This document shows positions 10,391-21,510 of a stretch of 64,000 nt of DNA, piece by piece. Origin of the DNA: Linum tenue (lineage: Eukaryota; Streptophyta; Magnoliopsida; Malpighiales; Linaceae); contig CAMGYJ010000009.1 of assembly GCA_946122785.1 (NCBI GenBank), forward strand, positions 25,889,633 through 25,953,632, in the 5' to 3' direction. Within the stretch, counting starts at the first letter, position 1, and the number at the start of each line of letters is the position of its first letter. Under the pieces are notes generated by a model that was given only the letters and a program-made list of their open reading frames with translations, ran no database searches and was not told the DNA's origin. The translations under genes and the position numbers were made by a program.

Positions 10391-11783
10391 TGATAGACCG
10401 TTAGTTACACATGTTTTTACCCCTGCTCTTACTCCGTTTGAGGTATTGATTCTCGTGTTTTAGGCCGATTTCACGCTAGGTTGTGCTTGTTTATGATATT
10501 TCAGGTCCTAGTACGTGAATGGAGGCTTGGGAGCGAGTTTGAGGTCGATTGGACGAGGATCAGACGCATGGCGAGGTTCTGAGGAAGTCGCACGGGCACA
10601 CCCACAACCCGCACGGCCGTGCAAGTGACCAGTTTGGCCGTGCGGGATTGTGCGTGGCCACGCACGGCCGTGCAAGTGACCAGCCTGGCCGTGCGGGATT
10701 GTGCGTGGGCACGCACGGGCACAAGTGAAATCCGCATGGCCGTGCAAGGTGCAATCCTGGCCGTGCGAGTTGGTTGAGGTTCGACTTATTGATACGCCGC
10801 GTTTTGGAGTGCACGGCCAGAATGGTGATGTGCACGGCCGTGCACCCTGGCCGTGCGAGTCGGGAATTGCTGTTTAAAACCCGATTTTCAGCCAAAGGAA
10901 GGGAGAGAGCTGGGTTTTGGATCCCAAACACCCAAGGGACGAACCCTAGAGAGAGAGAGCGACTTGGGAACATTCTTGGAGCTATTTCGGAGGATTTCTT
11001 CGCCATTGGAGCTCGGGAATCAAGCCCGGACTTGAAGACTGATCATCTGAAGATTCTTACTGCAGTCTCTCTCTTCTCTATGGAGTAACTTCCCTTCACT
11101 TAGGTTTTGAGGAACCCTAGCTATGTTTGTTTGATTGGATGATTGTATGAGTACTCTGACTTGATAATCTTGAGTTCATATTCAATCTATGCATGTTTTC
11201 ACGATTCAATTCTGCTTTAGTCGAGATTATTGATTCTGCTTTGATCCTATGAGAGCGAATACCTGATTAGGTCAATAGAGCACCATAGATTGATAGTAGT
11301 GGATCGATTGCTTTAGTCGAGGGTTGATTCACTGCTTTGTATCGATTGAGAACCTCATTCGATAGAGGGAGTCTAGTTCAGAACGCCTTGATCGATTGTT
11401 CTAGAGAAGGATACGTCCCTCTAGGCAATTGACTCAAGAGGGCCTTGTTCCTTTAGTCGAGACTCAAGGTCTAGTCAAGGATTCTCCGCATTGTGAATGA
11501 AGTGAAACAAGTTAGAAATCATCGATCGTTAATCTGGCTAGTGGCTAGGGGGAATCATACCTAAGTGAGTTCCCAACCTGTAATTAGATTAACTTTAACT
11601 GTAGTTTGCTAGAGTAGTTTTAGTTCTTTCATCTTGATCTGTTTTGCTAGATAATGAACTGAAGCTGAGTAATAGTAACTCTAGAAACCCGTGGATTCGA
11701 TATTTATTACTTGAGCCACAATACTGCAGTCCCTTTCATTGGTTACACTTGGCCATTGTTAGGAGTTGTGTTTTAGCGAGTCA
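10391..11783 (+). repeat. 5' LTR of element B
   Basis: 1,393 bp from TGATAGACCGTTAGTTAC to TTTAGCGAGTCA. The start matches the 3' LTR at 13858. The 10600-10870 part contains repeated CACGGCCGTG and half-sites GGCCGTGCGGGATTGTGCGT. The open frames there are translations of this repeat, not genes. Confidence 0.9.
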
Positions 11784-11789
11784 AGTTTT

Positions 11790-11807
11790 TGGCGCCGTTG
11801 CCGGGGA
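11790..11807 (+). other. Primer binding site of element B
   Basis: TGGCGCCGTTGCCGGGGA, identical to that of element A, 6 bp after the LTR. Confidence 0.9.
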
Positions 11808-11919
11808 CTTTCTAGAGTATTAGGAAAGGCAGAAGTTTGTTACTTTAACGGTTTTCTTTTCTTTTCCACCCTTGCTTTTCACTTGGGTGTTTTTGTTTTT
11901 GTTGGTGCAGATCTGAATC

Positions 11920-12631
11920 ATGGATCCTCATGGCTTCTCCAATCATTGGGGGTATCCACCACCATCCGAGTGGTATTACCCCGAGACACCCTGGAGCAAT
12001 CAAGGAGGAGAAGACTATGGATTCGGGTTCCAGTACCAACCCCCTTACTACGGAGTACAATCTGACCCCTGGGCATATCAAGAACAATTTCATGAAAGAA
12101 ATTGCTTGGCAACTTGCTCTCCAATCCGTGCTAGAAGAAGAAGAGCAAGAAAGGGTGCAGAAAGAGGTTGTGGAGGATGACGAAAGCGAAGCAGGAGGAA
12201 TTCTTGATCATTTCCCAGGGGTGATACCACATGAAGAAGAAAGGGAGGTTGAAGAAGCAATTGGCTTCCAAGCTGAGGACGGAGTTGAGGTGGAAGAGGC
12301 TTGCACCGGCCATGAGTTACTTGTGATATCCCCACCAAACTTCGAGGAATTGCTCAGCAAGGACCCATTTGCAGTGTCTCTTTGCCAGACCAAGGCCACA
12401 TCGACATCGGTCCCTCTTGGTGGACGCGATGGTGGTCAATCGATGTTGTCATATCTGGTTTGGGGCAATGAGACGAGAGAAGAGAAGAAGAGGTCTCGAG
12501 GGTGGAGACTTCATCTGCATCAAGTGCACGAGCCTTCATCACCTGCCGCACCACATGCTCGTGACTGGAGAGTCCACCTCATCGACGAGAACCTCAACTT
12601 CAAGGAGGTTTTGGGGTGGACCGAAACTTAG
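11920..12631 (+). pseudogene. Broken copy of the element A reading frame
   Basis: It begins like the element A protein (MDPHGFSNHWGYPPPSEW). After about 56 codons it lacks 479 bp present in A (A coordinates about 8587-9066). Because 479 is not a multiple of three, the downstream half, from EIAWQLALQSVLEEEE to EVLGWTET, is read in a different frame. The two halves are otherwise highly similar to A. The broken frame implies the protein is dispensable in cis. Confidence 0.8.
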
Positions 12632-13857
12632 GAGCCATCGTCCGGCTCACGACGTGAAAGAAGCGCTTGTTGGGAGGCAACCCAACCAGTCGGTTTGCAT
12701 TTCTTTCTCTATTTCTCCTCGGTCGAGTCAGTTTTGTTATTTGATTTTAGAGTCAATAACTCCACCTTTGTGAGATTTTGTGTGGTGTTTGTGTTCTGAT
12801 TACTCTCTCTTCCTGGAATGCACCGCCTGCCCCGTCCATCATCATTCACCCTTGATCTGGTAACTTCGTTCTACCCTCCTTATCTTTCCTCCATTGAGGA
12901 CAATGTCGTGCTTAAGTGTGGGGGAATGTTCGATTATGTATGCGGGTGAGTGTTTAGTTGTTTGTGTGCTTGGAGCCTAGTCCACTGTCCAAATTTTAAA
13001 TTTGAGGGCTCCAAGTACGTGTTCCTTGCAATTACCTGCTCAGTATGCTTTGAATTGACAGTCTCTGTAGTGATTTGCAACCTAGGGAGGTAGTGTAGCG
13101 CTATGGAGGATGTTGATGCATTTAAGACGTCTCATTTCTTCTTCATATTGTGTTGGTTGATTGAGTGAATTAGTGATCTTAGGACTCTTGAATTGTGTGG
13201 TGTTGTGGACTCTCTGCCTGTCATGGACTCTTGTATCATGTTTTGAAAATAACAGGTGCTCGAAAATGTGCTTTAAAATAACGTCTCCCGTGCGAATAGG
13301 ACGAAAGTGTGTAAGGGGAGACGGGAATCCGTTCCCAATTTCCACCTACTACCTCCAGCCCCCTTACATGTCTTTCCCCCGCACGAGGCTCGAGACAACT
13401 GCTCCTGGCATGGCCGGTAAGAGCCGGGCTCCCGCAAAACCTTTGCTAGGTGGGAGCCCCCGTTTTCTGCAAAAACGGGTTGGAACCCTTGAAAAAAAAG
13501 AGAAAAACAGAAAAACAAGAAAAAAGAAGAAAGGAAAGGGGTTCCAACCATCTTCAAGAAGGAAATCGAGCACCTTGAAAAATGTGAGTCCATGATCTTT
13601 CATTTTTTAGAGTCTCTTCATCCACGATTCATTTGTCCTCTGTTCGCTATTTGCCATGATGCTGACTCGAGACTAGTACTCTCGCCGAAGAAGCTATGAG
13701 ATGACTTGTGCGTCGGTTGACCTCGTAAGCTGCTAAATGATCTAGGAAGTCCTCTACCTACGATCGAGGTTGTTTGTTGCTATAGAGGTCTGGAGAGTTG
13801 CATTGGTTTGAGTAAGGTTTGCTTGGGGACAAGCAAACGGTTAAGTGTGGGGGAGTT
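12632..13857 (+). other. 3' non-coding region and polypurine tract of B
   Basis: Homologous to element A to about 13230, then B-specific. The polypurine tract AAGTGTGGGGGAGTT (13843-13857) abuts the 3' LTR and would prime plus-strand synthesis. A-rich sequence at 13490-13540 explains the Lys-rich frame there; I see no gene. Confidence 0.75.
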
Positions 13858-14362
13858 TGATAGACCGTTAGTTACAAATGTTTTTACCCCTGCTCTTACT
13901 CCGTTTGAGGTATTGGTTCTCGTGTTTTAGGCCGATTTCACGCTAGGTTGTGCTTGTTTATGATATTTCAGGTCCTAGTACGTGAATGGAGGCTTGGGAT
14001 CGAGTTTGAGGTCGATTGGACGAGGATCGGACGCATGGCGAGGTTCTGAGGAAGTCGCACGGGCACACCCACAACCCGCACGGCCGTGCAAGTGACCAGT
14101 TTGGCCGTGCGGGATTGTGCGTGGGCACGCACGGGATTGTGCGTGGCCACGCACGGGATTGTGCGTGGCCACGCACGGCCGTGCAAGTGACCAGCTTGGC
14201 CGTGCGGGATTGTGCGTGGGCACGCACGGGCACAAGTGAAATCCGCACGGCCGTGCAAGGTGCAATCCTGGCCGTGCGAGTTGGTTGAGGTTCGACTTAT
14301 TGATACGACGCGTTTTGGAGTGCACGGCCAGAATGGTGATGTGCACGGCCGTGCACCCTGGC
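13858..14362 (+). repeat. Truncated 3' LTR of element B
   Basis: It matches the first part of the LTR at 10391 nearly base for base. The copy number of the GGCCGTGCGGGATTGTGCGT / CACGGCCGTG repeat differs (one extra tract at 14120-14180). It breaks off at 14362. Confidence 0.85.
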
Positions 14363-14556
14363 TAACAACCTCCGGGATCACATTTCCACTCCTCAAAAGA
14401 ATAGCGTTGCAACTGGCATTTTGATCTTTGGGGTTAGCAATCGTTTGAGAGGGTAGGGCTCCTCCATGAATTGCTCAATCTTCTCGAACTTTTGAAAACT
14501 TTTACTAAAAAAGGTGGTGACTAGGTTTTCAGGATTTGCAAACTTTTTGGGTTGTT
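14363..14556 (-). pseudogene. gag fragment of a Tat/Athila-type element
   Basis: Minus-strand translation gives FANPENLVTTFFSKSF and KFEKIEQFMEE, then in a shifted frame NPKDQNASCNAILLRSGN. The corresponding gag part of the leftmost element reads FNTIEQFMEK, NSKDPNSHCNAITTRSGK. It is therefore a roughly 65-codon gag piece with one frameshift, cut on the left by element B and on the right by the MULE. Confidence 0.75.
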
Positions 14557-14559
14557 GTT

Positions 14560-15125
14560 CATAGGTCGACCTCAGAACCATCACAGGTCGACCTCGGCTA
14601 AATGAAAACGAGCATAAAATGGCCCAAATGATGGTACCAATTGAGTGCAAAACAGATCCGGTCGACCTCATAATCTGAAGAGGTCGACCAGTGGTAGTTT
14701 CGCACAATTTGAAATACAATGAGACAATAACTCGCACTTTTGCCTTCATAGGTCGACCTCAAAACCATCATAGGTCGACCTCGGCTAAATTAAAATGAGC
14801 ATAAAATGGCCCAAATGATGGTACCAATTGAGTGCAAAACAGATCCGGTCGACCTCATAATCTGAAGAGGTCGACCAGTGGTAGTTTCGCACAATTTGAA
14901 ATACAATGAGACAATAACTCGCACTTTTGCCTTCATAGGTCGACCTCAGAACCATCATAGGTCGACCTCGGCTAAATTAAAACGAGCATAAAATGGCCGA
15001 AATGATGGTACCAATTGAGTGCAAAACTTCACAGGTCGACCTCATAATCTAAAGAGGTCGACCTCAGTCTATAAAACACGGCCAGAAATAATAGAAAGAC
15101 ATCACAGGTCGACCTCAGAACCATC
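14560..15125 (+). repeat. About 187-bp tandem units with paired GGTCGACC
   Basis: Units start near 14564, 14751 and 14938, each with four GGTCGACC sites around ACGAGCATAAAATGGCC and GGTACCAATTGAGTGC. Degenerate continuations run to about 15410. It lies downstream of the transposase stop. Confidence 0.85.
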
Positions 15126-15948
15126 ATAGGTCGACCTCAGTCCATAAAACAGAAAGCAAAAGCGGAATGAAAGCTTGATGCGGTCGACCACGAATATGAG
15201 AAGGTCGACCGCACCTAGCGTACAGAAGGAAAAATCCCTCTTTTTCAAGCTACAGATCTACAAAAAACGGCCAGAAATCATAGAAAGACATCACAGGTCG
15301 ACCTCAAAATCATCATAGGTCGACCTCAGTCCATAAAACAGAAAGGAAACTAGATTACAAGTCAGTTGCGGTCGACCACGATGATGAACAGGTCGACCGC
15401 TTCTGACGAACAGAAGCAAAAACCCCTCTTTTCCATCTTTAGATTTTTTGAAAACAAAAGGAAGAAGACAAGAATCAACCCAAATGAAAAAGAAGAGTGA
15501 AAAGCATTACCTTGTTCTTCTTCTAAGTGATGAGGATGAAGGTTTTCAAGAGTTTTTGGAAAATGGTGTTTTTGGAAATGGGAGAAGAAGATGAAGAAGG
15601 GAAAGGAGAGGAAGAATGAGTGGATGTGGGGGGGATAGGGTTCTGATTGTGGTGTAGAATGAGTGGGGGAGGGTTTCTTAAATAGAGGATGAAGGGAGGT
15701 TTGGGTGGGTGGTCTGGTCAGGTCAACTGGTTTGGTCGGCCGTATTAAATGCGCGGTCGACCGCGCTAAAGTGTTCGGTCGACCGCCTTTGGTCCGGTCA
15801 ACCGGAACTTTTATGAGGTCGACCGTTTATGACTTTATTTCAACCCACAATCAATTAACTCATACATTAGTAAGATAATTCGAAGATAATACAATGCAAT
15901 CACAGTTATTAAAAAATAAAACAACTCCTAAAAAAAAATAGAAGAAAT

Positions 15949-18135
15949 TTAAGATCCTTTTTTGGGACTTTGTTTCGGGCACTTGGGCCGAAAATGACCA
16001 TATTTCCCACATTTCGAACACTTTCTCAAACCTTTGCCCGATGCAGTTCGTGCTGACTTGAATGTCCCCTTGGTCTTCCCAATTTTTGGATCTTTCACAC
16101 TTCGAAGGGGTGCTGGAGGGTTTGCCGGTGTGGTGTTGTCTTCTCTCTCCTTCGCGAACTCAATTGCCCATTGAGTAAGGTCGTCCAACGTCTTAGAGAC
16201 ATGATTAAAAGCAGATTCACTACCACACGCGATGTCACATAAACGCTTACACTTTAGAGCCAATCCTCCATGTCTTATCAGTCGACCAACTCTCTCTCCC
16301 ACATCACCTCCAGCTCCAGGATGACGATTTAGTGTCTTCGCATTTTGGGTCCATCGAAGCTTGAACCAAGTCGAGGGTAGTGCGGTGTATCCCATATTTT
16401 TTATTACTGTAAGCATGTGTCTGCATGGAAACCCCTTAGATTCAAATAATGCACACTCGCATTTGAGATCTTGAGTGGACGTAGTAAATGTTAACCGCCT
16501 TATCCGATCTGGGTTCATGTAGTTCTTCAGTATGAATGTCTCTGTCCCATCTGATTCATTTCTTCTCTCCGCTAATACATAAGAAGCTTCATTCTCTAGT
16601 TCAGTCTTGAAGATAGCAAATGTACGATGAGTGTAGATACTTTCAGCTTGCATTTCCCAAGTGCGCAGGGCATGCTTGCAGACCAACCTCGTGTGCCTAG
16701 AAGAATAATCATCCTGCGTCTCCGTGAAACGCATCCCCTCCAGTGCTTCATCAATGCCCTGAACAAAACGTTGCAAGCTGTATTGAGTTCCCACGTACCC
16801 ATTTATCCAATGGTTACATGACTCACATCGCGAGGTTGATTGGAGTCCACCGAAATAAATATCCTTCAAGTATGCCTCTGCCCACAGTAATTTGTCAGCG
16901 TACAAATCCTGCAACCACTTATTTGCAGACAAGCCATGCTGACTAATCAAAAGCTCCCAACGCCTCTCAAACTCCTCAATCGATATTCGTGCTTTCGCCA
17001 AGTAAGTGAATGCGCTAACGAACTCCTTATTATGAACGGCTGTTGTCGCATTTGTCTCAATATGCCAAATACAAAGACGGTGAGGCACTCCAACCAGAAC
17101 AGTAGCAATGGCACCACGCATAGACTTGTCTCCGTCTGTGATCACTGAAGTGGGCATCTTAGAGTTCATACACTCCAGAAAAGTATTCAACAACCAAACA
17201 TAGTTGGGGATTGTCTCGTTATCCAACTGGGCAAAACCATATATGATGTTACGGTGGTGGTGATTTACACCAACCATCATAACAAATGGTCGATTGTACC
17301 TGTTGCGCTTGTAGCATGCATCGAACGCCAAGACATCCCCAAAAAAATGGTAATCTGCTCTAGATGTGGAGTCCGACCAGAAGAGATTGCCTAATTCACC
17401 TTCATCGTTGGTTGTGTACTTGAAGAAGCTGCCCGCATCAGAGCTATGTTTACTTTGTAAGTAACCCAATGTTCGGTTAACATCTCCTATTAGATCGTCG
17501 TCAACTGTTCGGGATTGCTGAACAGCATTGTCCAAATCCTTTGGAGTGTACCCCAGATTCTCATATCCTCCAACTTTATTCTTCATGAACTGAACAATGT
17601 TGCGTTGTTTTATTCCTGACTGTCGCATCCCTATCGCATGAGCCTTGTCTCCTTCACTCACATTTCGATGAGACCGAAGGAATTGAGTTTCTTCTTCATT
17701 GCAGCAACGATGTGAGTGCTTCCTCTCAAACTTAGAAACAACCCACATTTTCTTATTCCGATCAAATCGTACAGTATACGATGCCTTGCAAGAATGTCTT
17801 GTCATCTTACGATGTTGCCGAATCCGACCTTCTTTATCTATATGCATCTTATCTCTAGTCCCCTCTCTCGAACATACCATTGTCCTCCCAATTGCTACTC
17901 CTCGACGACTCCTCCGAAGATCTCTACGTCGAACGCTAAATCCTTTCGCTTTAGCATAGGAATCGTAAAATTTCTCTGCATCTTCTAATGTTTGGAACTC
18001 CATGGAAGGAATTTGTTGTTCATATTCAGTAGCTTCTTCATCATCCATAAATTCTTCTTCTGCACCCTCGGTTTCATAATCATCTCCAAAGACTTCATCA
18101 TCATCTCTATCGTCTGTATCATCTCTGTTATCCAT
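15949..18135 (-). CDS. MULE transposase, FAR1-related (728 aa)
   Basis: An uninterrupted 728-codon frame. Acidic N-terminus (1-45); FAR1-type zinc-finger DNA-binding domain (about 45-145; C88, C116, H140, H142); MULE DDE core with candidate acids D272 (AFDACY), D334 (VITDGDKS) and E438 (SRCESCN); CIWH at 355-358; SWIM zinc finger (C559, C561, C571, H573); C-terminal CCHC knuckle (C706, C709, H714, C719). The set is complete and full length for FAR1/FRS and Jittery-like transposases. A domesticated FRS factor is possible, but the surrounding tandem repeats and adjacent Ulp1 gene favour a mobile element. A 105-bp triplicate starts 6 bp upstream of the ATG. Confidence 0.92.
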   Translation of the reverse strand: MDNRDDTDDRDDDEVFGDDYETEGAEEEFMDDEEATEYEQQIPSMEFQTLEDAEKFYDSYAKAKGFSVRRRDLRRSRRGVAIGRTMVCSREGTRDKMHIDKEGRIRQHRKMTRHSCKASYTVRFDRNKKMWVVSKFERKHSHRCCNEEETQFLRSHRNVSEGDKAHAIGMRQSGIKQRNIVQFMKNKVGGYENLGYTPKDLDNAVQQSRTVDDDLIGDVNRTLGYLQSKHSSDAGSFFKYTTNDEGELGNLFWSDSTSRADYHFFGDVLAFDACYKRNRYNRPFVMMVGVNHHHRNIIYGFAQLDNETIPNYVWLLNTFLECMNSKMPTSVITDGDKSMRGAIATVLVGVPHRLCIWHIETNATTAVHNKEFVSAFTYLAKARISIEEFERRWELLISQHGLSANKWLQDLYADKLLWAEAYLKDIYFGGLQSTSRCESCNHWINGYVGTQYSLQRFVQGIDEALEGMRFTETQDDYSSRHTRLVCKHALRTWEMQAESIYTHRTFAIFKTELENEASYVLAERRNESDGTETFILKNYMNPDRIRRLTFTTSTQDLKCECALFESKGFPCRHMLTVIKNMGYTALPSTWFKLRWTQNAKTLNRHPGAGGDVGERVGRLIRHGGLALKCKRLCDIACGSESAFNHVSKTLDDLTQWAIEFAKEREDNTTPANPPAPLRSVKDPKIGKTKGTFKSARTASGKGLRKCSKCGKYGHFRPKCPKQSPKKGS

Positions 18136-18140
18136 CCTGC

Positions 18141-18455
18141 AACGATCGGAATACGAACTTTATGTCAAAACATACACAATTAGCTCTCGTCAGGTCGACC
18201 TGAATGAACTGGACGGTCGACCTTATTAATAAATAACAAACATGAAACGATCGGAATACGAACTTAATGTCAAAACATACACAATTAGCTCTCGTCAGGT
18301 CGACCTCAATGAACAGGACGGTCGACCTTATTACTAAATAACAAACATGCAACGATCGGAATACGAACTTAATGTCAAAACATACCCAATTAGCTCTCGT
18401 CAGGTCGACCTCAATGAATAGGACGGTCGACCTTATTACTAAATAACAAACATAA
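18141..18455 (+). repeat. 105-bp tandem triplicate next to the transposase start
   Basis: AACGATCGGAATACGAACTT recurs at 18141, 18246 and 18351, exact 105-bp spacing, each unit with one pair of GGTCGACC sites. It lies just upstream of the transposase ATG and so is probably its promoter or 5' leader. Confidence 0.9.
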
Positions 18456-19190
18456 GGTCGACCTAATTTACTGAAAGGTCGACCTAATCGAAAACTACGA
18501 AAGAACGGTCGACCGGATGGTGCTTGTGGTCGACCGGATGGTGGGAAAAATTTAGCCACATAGAACCATTAACAAGCATATACGAAGCATACCTTAGCAA
18601 CGAGGTCGACCACTTATTGGTACGGTCTACCGGAATAAAAATAAACCGCCACCACACCCGATCACAATAAGCGCGATGAGATTATAACTTCACTCCAACA
18701 AATTGTAAGATTTCGTGGTACGATTAATGTCTGAAGACTCCCATCTATTTATAGATAATTTAGACGAATTCCTTATCCAATTGGTTCAAGATATATAAAA
18801 TCATAATTCGACAAGGACAAGTACACAAAATCCTAATTGTACAAGGACAGGAATCATCACGGTCGACCGCTTTGCACAAATGGTCGACCGTCTTGGGTAA
18901 ATATGAAACAGGTCGACCTCTTTACAAAAATGGTCGACCGTTGTTTTTAAATGTGAAACAGGTCGACCTCTTTACAGAAATGGTCGACCAATGATTATAA
19001 ATGTGAGCACAGGTCGACCTCTTGACAAGAATGGTCGACCGTACTTTTATTAAGGCCAAACAGACGAGTATCCATACTTATTTTACATGGTTTTTGACTT
19101 TCCTACAGTATCATAGGTCGACCTTAAGCTTCACGAGGTCGACCTGTGCTCTGCCTTTGGGTATGCCCGCTTTGAGTATGTGGTCGACCA
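18190..19190. promoter_or_regulatory. Intergenic GGTCGACC cluster
   Basis: About 22 exact copies between the transposase start and the 3' end of the protease gene. Measured pairs: 18861/18882, 18911/18932, 18961/18982, 19012/19033, 19116/19137, each 21 bp start to start. One degenerate site (GGTCTACC) lies near 18623. The two helical turns suggest binding of a dimer pair on one DNA face; that is inference. Confidence 0.7.
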
Positions 19191-19345
19191 CTTGTTCTAG
19201 ACGATTGAAATCGTAAATTCAGTCACATACATAATTGTATAACAAATCTAATAAACGATAAACATTCAAAATCCAAAATGAAACGATCTCGCAAATACAA
19301 AATAAATGTATGGTCCAAATAATGCAACATTGTAACTTAACGACT

Positions 19346-21433
19346 TCATTTCTTTGCTTTTTTCTTGGAACTCTGTCTCTCTTTGCCTCGTTCCATGCAT
19401 TCATCTACTACTGCCTTGAAAAGATTTTCTCGTGCACGGTTTTCAAAATGTGTAGCCAGATACCATAGAATCTCCTTTCGAGCCGGTAATTTGTGTTCTT
19501 CTCCTATCTGCATTATGCCATGTAAGATTTCGTTACAACTAAAAAAAGTGTATATTATACTAGTTATTTGTTTGACGATATACTCACCACTCTATCAAGA
19601 TCCTTGGATCCATAGCGCATCCACTGCATGACGTGCACACCACACTCAGTACTATTCCTTTGTCGTTGAACTGGTAGCTCATCAAAATTGAAATCTCCAA
19701 AATTTGGTACTACTACATTGCTCGTGCGCTCTGGTTTCAAAATATCATCCAAAGTGGACAACTACACACAAATAACGAATATTTTAAACTTCTAGCATAC
19801 TACGTAACGCTTAGTAGTCAGAAAATTATAGGAAACACTTACCAATTTCTTGCATAGTTCTGATTTACGCCTACGATTCGCCTCAATAGTTGAAGGTAGA
19901 CTGTCAAGCAAAAATGCAGTTTTTTGCTGGACATTGACGAGATACAGAAACCAATGACGTGCTTCATCTTCAAGAACTGGCATAAATATCTAGCAACGAA
20001 ACACTCACTATATGTTATAAACAGCGAATACAAACAAATGCACTTTCGAAATTTAATGATATAGGGACATTGACTAGACTAACCTTCTGGCATGCACTGA
20101 CATTCGGCATAAAGTCCACGCCATCATTCATCAACTTGTTACGAATTTGTCTGGTCTTCATGTTAGCGCGTACCATTTTCTGCACCATGTTTTAGTTGAG
20201 ATGAATTGACATGGTACAATATAAATAACTAGGTTATGACAAATAATTTGACATTACGGCTCTTACCGAAAACATATTTGGAAAATACCACACATTTGGC
20301 TCTTTCACATCATGTTTTTCAGACATTGTTAGTGCCCTTGCACACAAATCCACTACCTACCATCCAACAATAAAACACAAAATCATCGTAAATCGTAACA
20401 TAAATAGTGCACAATTCATACGAAAGTCGTAGTAGTATAGTACTTACTGATGAGCAAACCCAGCTTTTCTCGCTAATGACCGAACTCAAATAATGTCGTT
20501 GCAGGTTTTCAGAAAAAAAGTCCACAATCATCAAACTGCAAAAATCAAGATAACAGAAATGTCAATTGTTTTTTTGCAACGTACAGGTCGACCTGTACAC
20601 AGTCAAGGTCGACCTTATTGGACACACGGTCGACCTTATTGGACAACCGGTCGACCACACGTACTAGAAAAACGTCTTACTTGTCCCAATTCTTGTCCCC
20701 AACCTTCTCTTTAGTAACAACATAATACAAGTCTTCAACTGGATTTTGAAGATTTTTGGTGAATCCTTCTAGACCCTCCACTTTCATGACCTACAAATCA
20801 TAGTTAAAATTAAAGTAACATATGAACACAAACACACATTATAGATGAAAATGTAACGTAAACTTACCCCGTGCTTTTCGAAAGGACTCTTAGATTCATC
20901 TTCATCGCTATCATCACTAAATAATCCCTTTCTTACAAATTGATCCTTCTGTGGAGTGGTGTAGGAGTCACTTTCATATCGCGGTCTCTTGTAATTAGGA
21001 GAGGAACCCTTGCGGCCATTCTTTGTTTCACTCTGTCAAACATATAAACAAAATAGATTAGCACTAATGATAGTAATACTAATATCTTCAATCACATATG
21101 AATATACTTGGATACCTTTAAAATGTGCTCTTTCAATAAATCGTCTATGCTCTGGTAGCAATTTTCAGAGTCATCATGGTCTTCCTCCTCTTTACCAAAG
21201 TCAAATTTCTTTCCTTTACCATTTGTTCCGCCATTCTCCATTCGTTCTGCACTTATATCTTTGATAGCACCTTCTAGCCTCTCAAACCCGTCATGCATCA
21301 TCCCAGTCATATCTGTCAGTCGAACTGACAAATGCTCGACTTGTGTTTGACACACCACCAGCTTCTCTTGTGTGGCTTTCAACAATTTCATGATTTCACC
21401 CAAATCTTGATGCAGTTTCTCATCATGCGTCAT
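19346..21433 (-). CDS. Ulp1-type cysteine protease of the MULE, nine exons
   Basis: My model joins 21433-21116, 21032-20868, 20790-20681, 20535-20448, 20356-20267, 20179-20084, 19989-19843, 19761-19588 and 19507-19346. All introns are GT-AG and all junctions keep frame, giving 449 aa ending KKKAKK. Residues 1-60 look like a coiled coil, then an acidic linker; the C48 peptidase domain fills the C-terminal half. Catalytic candidates: H301 (ARHWFLYL), D318 (LLDSLP), Q372 and C378 (QRQRNSTECG). Ulp1 enzymes process SUMO-like proteins; Ulp1-like genes are known in plant MULEs such as Arabidopsis Kaonashi. Intron 3 holds four GGTCGACC sites at 20-23-bp steps. A further 5' exon is possible because a splice-acceptor-like TTTAG precedes the ATG. 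Confidence 0.85.
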
Positions 21434-21510
21434 CGTCTAAACAATTTAAAGAAAAATTAAAATCATAATTCAAGTACAAATTTCTATAATTGACCAAAAA
21501 ACAAAGACGT

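Larger units (their letters stand above)
10391..14362 (+). mobile_element. Non-autonomous Tat/Athila-type LTR element B
   Basis: A full 5' LTR, a perfect PBS, an internal region with a broken copy of the element A frame, a polypurine tract, and the first 505 bp of a 3' LTR. The 3' LTR stops at 14362, inside a shared GTGCACCCTGGC, where an unrelated gag fragment begins. Flanking duplication cannot be tested because the right end is lost. Confidence 0.85.

Noticed and set aside
10501..11088. Arg/His/Pro-rich frames up to 148 codons
   Set aside because: They are translations of the LTR palindrome repeat; the same sequence recurs at 13958-14396 with different lengths.
15949..18135. Host FAR1/FRS transcription factor
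   Set aside because: Possible by domain, but tandem repeats shared with the adjacent Ulp1 gene and the transposon-rich setting favour a mobile element; not fully excluded.
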